In this document: one piece after another, positions 25,613 to 32,642 of the stretch | Numbering within the stretch: position 1 is the first letter of the stretch | How the letters are laid out: each line of letters starts with the position of its first letter | NCBI GenBank assembly: GCA_021851335.1 | Contig: JAJZEA010000001.1 | Coordinates: 62,001-126,000, forward strand | Length of the DNA: 64,000 nucleotides | Reading direction: 5' to 3' | From: Acidobacteriota bacterium | GTDB taxonomy: Bacteria; Acidobacteriota; Terriglobia; Terriglobales; Acidobacteriaceae | Program-made: the position numbers and the translations under genes | The notes under the pieces: generated by a model | The model's database searches: none | Told to the model about the DNA's origin: nothing | The model's input: the letters and a program-made list of their open reading frames with translations, nothing else

Positions 25613-27091
25613 CTACAGCTCCTTTTCGCCCGGTTGTTCCGGCTCTTTGCGCTCATATTCCTTCAGCTTGTTGTGCAGCGTCTTCAGGCTCACCGCCAAC
25701 ATCTGCGCCGCGCGCGTCTTGTTGCCGCCTGCGGCCTCCAGCGTCTTCAGAATCAGCTTCCGTTCCGCCTCCGCCACGGTCGTGCCCACGCTCAACTGCA
25801 CCGCTGCGTTGTCCACCGTTGCCTGCGCCATAGCCTCAGCTTTCGCCGTGGCCTCGGCCTTCGCCGTCTCCGGTGGCAGGTGCTCCAGGTCGATCTTTCC
25901 ATCCTCGGGAGCCAGAATTACGGCTCGTTCCATCGCATTCCGCAGCTCGCGTGCATTCCCTCGCCACTCGCACTCCTTCACTCTGCGCAGCGCGCGTTCC
26001 GTCATTCCTGTCACGCGCCGACCGTGCTTGGCATTCATCTCGGTCAACATCACCTCCACCATCAGCGGAATATCCTCCCGGCGCTCCCGCAGCGGTGGCA
26101 ACTGCACATGAAACACATTCAGCCGATAGAGCAGGTCAGCTCGCAACTGTCCCGCCGCCACCGCCGCATCCGGATTGCGATTCGTCGCCGCCAGCACACG
26201 CACATCCACGGCAATCTCCGCGCTGCCGCCCAGTCTTCGCAGCTTTCGCTCTTCCAGCACGCGCAGCAGCTTGGCCTGGATTCCAATCGGCATCTCGCCC
26301 AGCTCATCCAGCAGCAGCGTTCCGCCCTCGGCCAGTTCAAAGCATCCCGCGCGTCGCTCCATCGCTCCGGTAAACGCCCCCTTTTCGTGCCCAAAGATTT
26401 CGCTCTCCATCAGCGTCTCCGGAATCGCCGCGCAGTTCACCGCCACAAACGGTTTTCGCTTCCGGTCGCTCAGTTCGTGCAGCGTCCGCGCGATCAGTTC
26501 CTTGCCGGTCCCGCTTTCTCCGGTAATCAGTACTGAGACATTGGTTCCCGCAATGCGCTCGATCAGACGAAAGACCTCCCGCATCCGCTCCGTCTGCCCC
26601 ACCAGAGCGCCCAGTGAACTGCTTTGCCGCATCTGTCTCCGCGTCTGCTCTCGCTCCGCCTCTGTCTCGCGCTGTCGCGTCGCATTCGTCAGAATCGTCT
26701 TCAAACGCCCGGCATCCACCGGCTTCGGCAGGAAGTCATATGCGCCCAGCTTCATCGCGTCCACGGCCAGCTCCACGGAGCCTTGAGCCGTCAGGACAAT
26801 TACCGCCAGCGACATCTCGGAGTCGGCCAGCTTCATCAGCAGTTCCATGCCATCCATGCGCGGCATCTTCAGGTCCGTAATCACAATCTCCGGACTCCAC
26901 GCAATCACCTTCTCGTAGCCTTCCAGGCCGTCCTGCGCCGTCTCCGTGCGATAGCCCCAGTCGCCAATCAACTCGGCCAGTCCCTGACGCGCATGCACCT
27001 CGTCTTCCACAATCAATACCTTTACTGGCGTCCCTGTCGTCACTGCCCGGCTCCTCGTGCTTGGCTCAATACCCCATTTGCCCACATCCAT
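25613..27091 (-). CDS. sigma-54-dependent response regulator, NtrC family
   Basis: Transcription activator of 492 residues in the classic three-domain order. The receiver (about 22-140) has E29-D30 and phospho-acceptor D73 in VITDLKMPRMDG. The AAA+ domain (about 165-400) has Walker A GESGTGKE, the sigma-54 contact loop GAFTGA and Walker B GGTLLLDELGEM. The C-terminal Fis-type helix-turn-helix reads AGGNKTRAAQMLAVSLKTLHNKL. A repetitive Ala/Lys/Glu linker (AKAEATAKAEAMAQA) joins the last two domains. The ATG at 27091 has a GAGGG-like site; a GTG start 16 codons later is possible. Partner of the kinase that starts four bases downstream of its stop. No -24/-12 promoter was recognised nearby. Confidence 0.95.
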   Translation of the reverse strand: MDVGKWGIEPSTRSRAVTTGTPVKVLIVEDEVHARQGLAELIGDWGYRTETAQDGLEGYEKVIAWSPEIVITDLKMPRMDGMELLMKLADSEMSLAVIVLTAQGSVELAVDAMKLGAYDFLPKPVDAGRLKTILTNATRQRETEAEREQTRRQMRQSSSLGALVGQTERMREVFRLIERIAGTNVSVLITGESGTGKELIARTLHELSDRKRKPFVAVNCAAIPETLMESEIFGHEKGAFTGAMERRAGCFELAEGGTLLLDELGEMPIGIQAKLLRVLEERKLRRLGGSAEIAVDVRVLAATNRNPDAAVAAGQLRADLLYRLNVFHVQLPPLRERREDIPLMVEVMLTEMNAKHGRRVTGMTERALRRVKECEWRGNARELRNAMERAVILAPEDGKIDLEHLPPETAKAEATAKAEAMAQATVDNAAVQLSVGTTVAEAERKLILKTLEAAGGNKTRAAQMLAVSLKTLHNKLKEYERKEPEQPGEKEL

Positions 27092-27270
27092 TCAGTCTAT
27101 CCCTCTGCCATGTCATCGCGCCGCTCTCTTCGCCCGCTTGCTCTCATGCCTCATTGACAGTTCCTCGCTTCGTTCCTCACACTGGATTTCTGGATCGCAT
27201 CCGCTCCTCCGGCTCAGTCGCACAACGATCTGGTCAGCCCTGCACAATCTCTCCATCATCGGACACTTCC

Positions 27271-28665
27271 ATGACCACCGCCCTCGATTTCGCCCGTCAG
27301 CATCAGCAGCGTTTCCTCGACGAACTCAAGACGCTTCTGCGCATTCCCTCCGTCTCCACTGACCCTGCGCATCGCGACCACGTGCGCCAGGCGGCTACAC
27401 ACATCGCCACCGAACTCACGCGCATCGGCCTTGAGAACGTTCGCCTCATCGAAACCACCGGAACCTCGCCCACCGGACATCCTCTTGTCTATGCTGACTG
27501 GCTCCACGCCCCCGGCGCGACCACGGTGCTCTTTTACGGTCACTACGACGTGCAGCCGCCCGAGCCGCTCGACGAATGGCTTTCGCCGCCCTTTGAACCC
27601 ACCGAACGCGACGGCAATCTCTACGCCCGTGGCGCCGTCGATGACAAAGGCCAGATGTTCATGCACATCAAGGCCGTCGAGTCGCTTTTCGCCGCAAACG
27701 GCAAACTGCCGCTCAACGTCCGCTTCCTCATCGAAGGCGAAGAAGAAGTCGGCGGAGAAGGCATTGCCGCCTATGTCGCCACTCGCCCCGCCGATCTCCA
27801 CGCCGACTTTGCCATCGTCTCCGACACATCGATGTTTGCTCCCGGACTTCCCACGCTTTGCATCGGTCTTCGCGGCATGATCTACACCGAGATCGAGGTC
27901 CGCAGCGCGCGGTCCGATCTTCATTCCGGCTATGGCGGAGCCGCGCCCAACTCCTTCAACGCCCTCGCTCACATCCTCGCCAAAATCAAGGATGAATCCG
28001 GGCAAATTCTCATCCCCGGCATCCAGGATACGGTTCTCCCGCCTGCCGAAGATGAGCGCCGGTCCTGGCAATCCCTGCCCTTTGACGAAGAGGAGTTCCG
28101 CGAAACCGTCCTTGGCAGCCAGGCGATCGTCGGCGACAGCCGTTTCTCCGTGCAGGAACGCATCTGGGCGCAACCCACCTTCGACGTCCACGGCATCCGA
28201 GGCGGATTCACCGGCGTCGGCGCCAAGACCGTGATTCCGGCCAAAGCTCTGGCCAAAGCCTCCATGCGCCTCGTGCCCAATATGTCTGCCGCAGACAGCT
28301 TTACGCGCTATCGCAGCTTCATCGAGCAGGTCTGCCCTCCCGGCGTCTCCGTCGAGGTTCGCCTCATCCACTCCGCTGAGCCAAGCCTGATTCCCATCGA
28401 CAACCCATGGATACGCGCCGCGGCTTCCGCCATGACCCAGGTCTGGGGCAGGGAAACCGTCTTTGTCCGCTCCGGTGGCAGCATTCCCATCGTTGGCGAT
28501 CTCCAGCGTCACCTCGCTCTGCCCTGCGTCATGATGGGCTTTGGCCTCGCTGACGACAACCTTCACGCCCCCAACGAAAAATTCTGCCTGCGCAACTTCC
28601 ACCTCGGCATCGAGTCCATCCTGCGCTTCCTGGAGTCGGCCGCCACGCTTCCGCCCACGCGCTGA
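27271..28665 (+). CDS. M20-family metallodipeptidase
   Basis: Cytoplasmic zinc peptidase of 464 residues, of the dipeptidase/carnosinase-like branch of M20. Metal-binding signatures are in order: YGHYDVQPPEPLDEW, GAVDDKGQMFMH (bridging Asp), EGEEEVGGEG (catalytic Glu with zinc Glu), SDTSMF, and NLHAPNE with the last zinc His. The dimerisation domain (about 200-370) includes RSDLHSGYGGAAPNS. It lies divergent to the NtrC-like regulator with 179 bases between starts. The next gene starts 14 bases after its stop, so it heads a three-gene run with the MobA-like and MlaF-like genes, although these functions are not obviously related. Confidence 0.94.
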   Translation: MTTALDFARQHQQRFLDELKTLLRIPSVSTDPAHRDHVRQAATHIATELTRIGLENVRLIETTGTSPTGHPLVYADWLHAPGATTVLFYGHYDVQPPEPLDEWLSPPFEPTERDGNLYARGAVDDKGQMFMHIKAVESLFAANGKLPLNVRFLIEGEEEVGGEGIAAYVATRPADLHADFAIVSDTSMFAPGLPTLCIGLRGMIYTEIEVRSARSDLHSGYGGAAPNSFNALAHILAKIKDESGQILIPGIQDTVLPPAEDERRSWQSLPFDEEEFRETVLGSQAIVGDSRFSVQERIWAQPTFDVHGIRGGFTGVGAKTVIPAKALAKASMRLVPNMSAADSFTRYRSFIEQVCPPGVSVEVRLIHSAEPSLIPIDNPWIRAAASAMTQVWGRETVFVRSGGSIPIVGDLQRHLALPCVMMGFGLADDNLHAPNEKFCLRNFHLGIESILRFLESAATLPPTR

Positions 28666-28679
28666 CCGCCATTACGCCC

Positions 28680-29357
28680 ATGCATCCCCACCCTGCGCCA
28701 CTTCCCGCCGCCGCCGAGGCATTCATCCTCGCCGGCGGCTCCTCCTCGCGCTTTGGCTCGCCCAAATCCCAGGCCATCCTCGCTGGCCAACCCCTCATCG
28801 TTCACGCCCTCCATCTGATCCGCGCCGTCGGCCTCTCGGCCCGCATCGCAGGAGTCCATCCTTCAACCACTTCCGCCTCGCTTGCCTCCCACGCGCCCGT
28901 CATCGCCGACGTACACCCGGGCCTTGGACCGCTCTCGGGTGTTCATGCCGCTCTTGTCGCCTCCTCGTCAGAGTGGAACCTCATTCATCCCATAGACCTG
29001 CCACTCATTCCTCCAGCCCTTCTGGATTGTCTGCTGCGCCGCGCCTCGCTCACCCTCGCGCCTGTCACCTGCCTCCGCGTCAACGGTCTCCTTCAACCAT
29101 TCCCCGTCGTCGTCCACCGTTCTGTCCTGCCTTCCGTCACCGCTGCTCTCTCCGGCTCCGCCAGTTGTTTCCGCCTCTGGCAATCCTTCGACGCTCTCGA
29201 TGCACCCCGCATCGAACTGCTCCTTCAAGCGGCGCAAATTCCCGTCGACATCCTCCCGCCAGCTCTCTGGTTTCGCAGCGTCAACACCCCCGCTGACCTC
29301 ACATTCGTCCGCCATAGCTTTGACCTTCGCGCTCGATCCCTTACTCTGGAAGCGTGA
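28680..29357 (+). CDS. mobA: MobA-like nucleotidyltransferase (molybdenum cofactor guanylyltransferase type)
   Basis: Protein of 225 residues with the NTP-transferase fold of MobA/MocA, which attach GMP or CMP to molybdopterin. The opening motif FILAGGSSSRFGSPKSQ matches LAGGxSxRMGxDK, though Asp before Lys is replaced by Pro. HPGLGPLSGVHAAL and HPIDLPLIPP (the latter replacing the usual CDxP metal-binding site, keeping Asp) follow. FRSVNTPADL near the C-terminus is the typical NxNTPxDL motif. The altered first motif and absence of moa, moe or molybdoenzyme genes nearby make the exact substrate uncertain. Its stop overlaps the GTG of the next gene (GTGA). Confidence 0.75.
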   Translation: MHPHPAPLPAAAEAFILAGGSSSRFGSPKSQAILAGQPLIVHALHLIRAVGLSARIAGVHPSTTSASLASHAPVIADVHPGLGPLSGVHAALVASSSEWNLIHPIDLPLIPPALLDCLLRRASLTLAPVTCLRVNGLLQPFPVVVHRSVLPSVTAALSGSASCFRLWQSFDALDAPRIELLLQAAQIPVDILPPALWFRSVNTPADLTFVRHSFDLRARSLTLEA

Positions 29358-30196
29358 GCGAATCCCAACTCGATCCCTCGGAACCGGATCTCCCCGCGCT
29401 GCATCCCGCGTCGCCCGATCCTGCTTCCACGTCCGATTCCGAAGCGCCCTTCATCGAGTTCCGAGAAGTCTCCATCGCCTTTGGCTCACGCCAGATTCTC
29501 GATCGTGTCAGCTTTTCCATCCCCCGCGGCCAGACGCTCTGCATCCTCGGTCGCAGCGGCGTCGGCAAATCCGTCTCCCTCCGCATCCTTCTCGGCTTCC
29601 TCAAGCCAGACTCCGGCTCGGTCCTCGTCGAGGGCAGGGAAGTCACCACCATGGATGAACGCGCCCTCCAGCAGATTCGTCATGACGTCACCATGGTCTT
29701 CCAGAACGGCGCGCTCTTTGACTCCCTCACCGTCGGTGAGAACATCGCCTTCCCTCTGCGCGAAGTCGGCAATCTTCAGGAAGATCAGATCCAGCAGCTC
29801 GTCGACCGAATGCTCAACCTGGTCGAAGCCGGCGACCTCCGCAATGCCTTACCCTCCAGCCTCTCCACGGGGCAGAAGCGTTGCATCGCCATAGCCCGCG
29901 CTCTGGCGGCTCAACCCCGCGCCATCCTCTATGACGAACCCACCACCATGGTTGACCCGCTCGCGGCCCGTCTCATCGGCAATCTCATTCAGCGGCTCAA
30001 GCGCCAACTCGGCCTCACCAGCATCGTCGTCACGCACGACATGCGCTTTGCCCGCCGACTCGCCGACCGCGTGCTCTTTCTTGAGTCCGGCCAGGCACGC
30101 TTCTTCGGCCCCGCTGCCGAATTTGAGAACTGCCCGGACGCCGAAGTTCAGCAGTTCCTCCATCTCGACGCCTACATCCTCCCCGGCCGCTCCTGA
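29354..30196 (+). CDS. ABC transporter ATPase, MlaF-like
   Basis: Cytoplasmic ATP-binding subunit of 280 residues, closest in look to MlaF of retrograde phospholipid transport. After about 35 unstructured residues come Walker A GRSGVGKSVSL, the Q-loop MVFQNGALFDSLTVGENIAF (FQxGALFDSLTV is characteristic of MlaF), the signature LSTGQKRCIAIARAL, Walker B AILYDEPTTMVDP and the switch His in VVTHD. The signature has Thr instead of Gly. The permease MlaE and the MCE protein MlaD are not nearby, so the partners must be encoded elsewhere. It starts at GTG overlapping the MobA-like stop. This is the last gene before the 600-base gap where strand composition flips. Confidence 0.88.
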   Translation: MSESQLDPSEPDLPALHPASPDPASTSDSEAPFIEFREVSIAFGSRQILDRVSFSIPRGQTLCILGRSGVGKSVSLRILLGFLKPDSGSVLVEGREVTTMDERALQQIRHDVTMVFQNGALFDSLTVGENIAFPLREVGNLQEDQIQQLVDRMLNLVEAGDLRNALPSSLSTGQKRCIAIARALAAQPRAILYDEPTTMVDPLAARLIGNLIQRLKRQLGLTSIVVTHDMRFARRLADRVLFLESGQARFFGPAAEFENCPDAEVQQFLHLDAYILPGRS

Positions 30197-30356
30197 TCCG
30201 CCACGGCCCGTCCACCTCGCCGCCCGCTGCCCCTGTTCAACCGTTGTCAAGTGTCCCCCTTGTGCAAAAACGACCTATCTCCTTCATTTCAAATAGAAAA
30301 TAATCCTTCCAAAAATGGCATGATTTTTCTCGCAATCTGCCATACTCATTCCACGG

Positions 30357-30468
30357 AAGCAAAATCAAAGCCGCACTACCCAGCGAATGCGCCGCCAGAC
30401 TGCATTCGGCTCAGGAAAATTGCATCCTCACGGCTGCTTTGCGGGGTAGAGCGGCTCTGACTTTGCTT
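30357..30468. repeat. 25-base inverted repeat with nested hairpin
   Basis: Arms 30357-30381 and 30444-30468 are inverted copies matching at 22 of 25 positions. Inside, CGAATGC (30384-30390) and GCATTCG (30402-30408) form a second hairpin. Two of the three outer mismatches would be G-U pairs in an RNA read from the minus strand but A-C clashes on the plus strand. It could be a small structured RNA, a REP/MITE-like element or protein-binding DNA. Confidence 0.6.
30389..30423 (-). repeat. intergenic repeat motif, copy 2
   Basis: Inverted relative to the copy at 22700-22735; the shared 20-base core is 30389-30408. It lies inside the long inverted repeat. Confidence 0.45.
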
Positions 30469-30548
30469 TCATCCTTGAAGCAGGAGATCCATCGTCCCAT
30501 TCATCAACGACAAAAGAGTAATCATAATGTAAACAAATCCACCAAAAA

Positions 30549-30636
30549 ATAGTAATCAGAAAAATAATACCCCCTACCCCCCCCTCCCCTCGTTTCAGCG
30601 ATAGGTAACCATTTAATTTACCTTATAGTAAACAGA
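30549..30636 (+). repeat. direct repeats ATAGTAA(T/A)CAGA around a C-tract
   Basis: Twelve-base repeats at 30549-30560 and 30625-30636 differ at one position. A third, shorter relative (AGTAATCAT) is at 30517-30525. The C-tract at 30570-30589 lies between the two main copies. Confidence 0.5.
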
Positions 30637-30800
30637 GGTAAACCTAAAAAGCTTCAGAATGTGAGCGGGAAATTCTCCCCGGTTCACGCCGAAGTGGGAA
30701 GCGTGGCGGCTCGACTGGTCAGCTTCTGGCGGCCATTCGATTCAGCCGTTGTAAGGTTGGCTCAGACCGTGACTCTGACTGCGAGGCGTCGCATTTTCCC

Positions 30801-31979
30801 ATGAATCCCATCTCCACTTCACATGAGCCTGCTTCCGATTCGTCACGCGCAGCGCATCTGGCGGCCTTTCAGCATTTGCAGCAGACCGGCCAGATGCACG
30901 ATGCGGCTGCTCATCTGGCTCGCGCGCTCGATCTTCGTGCCTATGTTGCGTTGCCGTTTCGTGGTTCGGTTCCGATGGCGCGTGTCCTTGTCCTGCAATC
31001 GATTCTGGCGGGCAATGTACTCATGCACCGTTTCCTCGACGATCGACTCTTTCAGGTTCATGTGCTGCTGGTCGAGTTCTGGCAGCCCGAAACGCCTTTA
31101 CCCGAGCACGATCTCGTCTTCAACGCCATTGGTGACGCCGACGTTCGCCAGGAGGCGCTCGCGCAGGCCGCTCTCATCCTGCAAGGAACGGCTGCGCCCG
31201 TCTTCAATCCGCCTTCCTCCGTTCGTTCCACCTCGCGGGCACACAATGCGGATCGGCTTCAGCGGTTGCACGGCGTCCGCACGGCAAAGACGGTTCGAGT
31301 CAACCGTTCCGAGATGGTTTCCGACGCTTTGCCGGAGACTCTCGATCGTCATCTGCTCGGTTTTCCCTTGCTGGTGCGCGCGCCCGGCTTTCATATGGGT
31401 CAGAACTGCCTGCTTGTCGAGTCAAACGAGCAGTTGCCCGGTGTGCTCGAGCAGTTGCCCGGCGACGAACTCCTTCTGCTCGAATACATGAATGCGCGCA
31501 ATGCCGATGGCTGGTGCCGAAAGTTTCGCGTTCTCTTTCTCGACGGGCAACTCTATCCGGTTCATCTGGCGGTTTCCAGCCACTGGAAGGTCCATTACTT
31601 CTCTGCCGAGATGGCCGATAGCGCTGCGCACCGCGCCGAAGACGCGCACTTTTTGCAGGATATGGACTCCGTGCTCGGCGCTTCGGCGATTGCTGCGCTT
31701 CAGCGCATCCAGCGGGTGCTTGCTCTGGACTACGGCGGTATCGATTTCAGTCTCGATGCGGAGGGTCGCATTCTGCTTTTTGAAGCCAACGCCAACATGG
31801 CTGTAATTCGTCCGGCAAGCGATTCCATCTGGGATTATCGTCGGCCCGCGGTTGAACGCATCTACGAGGCATTCCAGCAAATGTTGATCGAGCGCATCCG
31901 CTCATCTCCGGCTTCTCTGGCCGACCTTACGACCGGGAAGACGCGTACTCAATCCCCATCTCGCACCCTGTCCGTCTGA
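30801..31979 (+). CDS. ATP-grasp protein of unknown substrate, RimK/glutathione-synthetase-like
   Basis: Protein of 392 residues. The first 50 or so look like a TPR-type helical pair (AAFQHLQQTGQMHDAAAHLARAL). Residues 50-170 are a pre-ATP-grasp domain with the conserved-looking HDLVFNAIGDADV. The ATP-grasp domain (about 175-365) has FHMGQNCLLVES, ELLLLEYMNARNADGW, KFRVLFLDGQLYPVHLA and DYGGIDFSL. The Mg-ligand end FEANANM has the expected Glu and Asn, so an active carboxylate-amine ligase is likely. I recall TPR/ATP-grasp relatives in Proteobacteria annotated only as hypothetical. No precursor peptide or acceptor gene was identified. Next is a convergent Lrp-type regulator gene and then histidine ammonia-lyase, which may hint at amino-acid chemistry; that link is inference. 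Confidence 0.75.
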   Translation: MNPISTSHEPASDSSRAAHLAAFQHLQQTGQMHDAAAHLARALDLRAYVALPFRGSVPMARVLVLQSILAGNVLMHRFLDDRLFQVHVLLVEFWQPETPLPEHDLVFNAIGDADVRQEALAQAALILQGTAAPVFNPPSSVRSTSRAHNADRLQRLHGVRTAKTVRVNRSEMVSDALPETLDRHLLGFPLLVRAPGFHMGQNCLLVESNEQLPGVLEQLPGDELLLLEYMNARNADGWCRKFRVLFLDGQLYPVHLAVSSHWKVHYFSAEMADSAAHRAEDAHFLQDMDSVLGASAIAALQRIQRVLALDYGGIDFSLDAEGRILLFEANANMAVIRPASDSIWDYRRPAVERIYEAFQQMLIERIRSSPASLADLTTGKTRTQSPSRTLSV

Positions 31980-31997
31980 GCGCTCAGCCTGAGCCGC

Positions 31998-32543
31998 TCA
32001 GCGACGGCGCAGGGGACGGTTGCGGCGCGGAGCCGTGGTCAGCTTTCCGGTCACGTTGAAGGGGCGCCCTTCGATCGGTGTCGAAAGCACCAGGCTCGTG
32101 ACCGGATTGCCATAGTGCAGCAGCGCTTCAATCAGCGACTCCAGGTCGCCCATCGTGTGCGTCGTCACCTTCAGCAAAAAGGCGTCGCCGCCGGTCAGGT
32201 GATGGCATTCCCGCACCTCTTCGAGCGTCTGGATAAACTCCAGCAAGCGATAATAATGCTGGCCTTCGCAGGTCATGCGAATGAAGGCCAGCACATCCAG
32301 GCCAAGCGCTTCGCGGTCGATCGTCACGGTATAGGCGCGCAGGATGCCCTGCTCTTCCATCTGGCGCAGCCGCTCCGCCGTCGCCGTGGGGGAAAGTCCC
32401 ACGCGGCGGGAAAGCTCGGCGACGGACAAGCGGCTGTTCTGCTGCAACTCCATCAGCAGGCTGCGGCCAAAGCTGTCCATCAGGTAGCTGTCAAATTGTT
32501 CTGTACTTTGCCCCTGTTTGATCTCTGCCTCTGTGGAATCCAT
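31998..32543 (-). CDS. Lrp/AsnC-family transcription regulator
   Basis: DNA-binding amino-acid-responsive regulator of 181 residues. The ATG follows a near-perfect Shine-Dalgarno sequence (AAGGAGGT, 7-bp gap). An N-terminal winged helix-turn-helix (about 24-75) reads LLMELQQNSRLSVAELSRRV and LSPTATAERLRQMEEQGI. The AsnC/RAM effector domain (about 85-165) has VLAFIRMTC and CHHLTGGDAFLLKVTT. It is longer than typical Lrp at both ends, with a basic C-terminal tail (TTAPRRNRPLRRR). It is divergent from histidine ammonia-lyase (99 bases between the starts), the normal arrangement for control of that gene and itself. GCATAGTGTATTCCATGC in the gap is a weak candidate operator. Confidence 0.93.
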   Translation of the reverse strand: MDSTEAEIKQGQSTEQFDSYLMDSFGRSLLMELQQNSRLSVAELSRRVGLSPTATAERLRQMEEQGILRAYTVTIDREALGLDVLAFIRMTCEGQHYYRLLEFIQTLEEVRECHHLTGGDAFLLKVTTHTMGDLESLIEALLHYGNPVTSLVLSTPIEGRPFNVTGKLTTAPRRNRPLRRR

Positions 32544-32642
32544 GGCGATTACCTCCTTGCATAGTGTATTCCATGCTCAAACGCCATTGTGAATCCTTCT
32601 ATTCTCTGTACTCGAAGCAAATCGCCGTTTATCGTAAAAAGG

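Larger units (their letters stand above)
30197..30800. other. gene-free region at the GC-skew switch; candidate replication origin
   Basis: No credible gene. Left to right it holds an inverted-repeat element (30357-30468), an AT-rich part (about 30505-30570), a nearly pure C-tract (30570-30589), a second AT-rich part (30601-30660) with AGTAA-type repeats, and about 140 ordinary bases before the next start. On sampled 60-base lines the + strand is C-rich before it and G-rich after it in genes of either strand, the polarity of a bidirectional origin. Against this, no TTATCCACA-like DnaA box is visible and dnaA, dnaN, rpmH or parAB are absent. The boundary of an old inversion is the main alternative. 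Confidence 0.4.

Noticed and set aside
30316-30335. Sigma-54-like promoter (TGGCAT followed by CGCA), of interest because an NtrC-type activator is encoded nearby
   Set aside because: The GG and GC dinucleotides are 13 bases apart instead of the required 10, and the -12 element lacks TTGC.
30251-30460. Small open frame of 69 codons in the gene-free region
   Set aside because: It crosses the inverted-repeat element, has no ribosome-binding site and no recognisable composition or motif.
30241-30800. DnaA boxes in the candidate origin
   Set aside because: Both strands were scanned for TTATNCACA; the best near-match (GGTGGATTT, minus strand near 30540) agrees at only six of nine positions.
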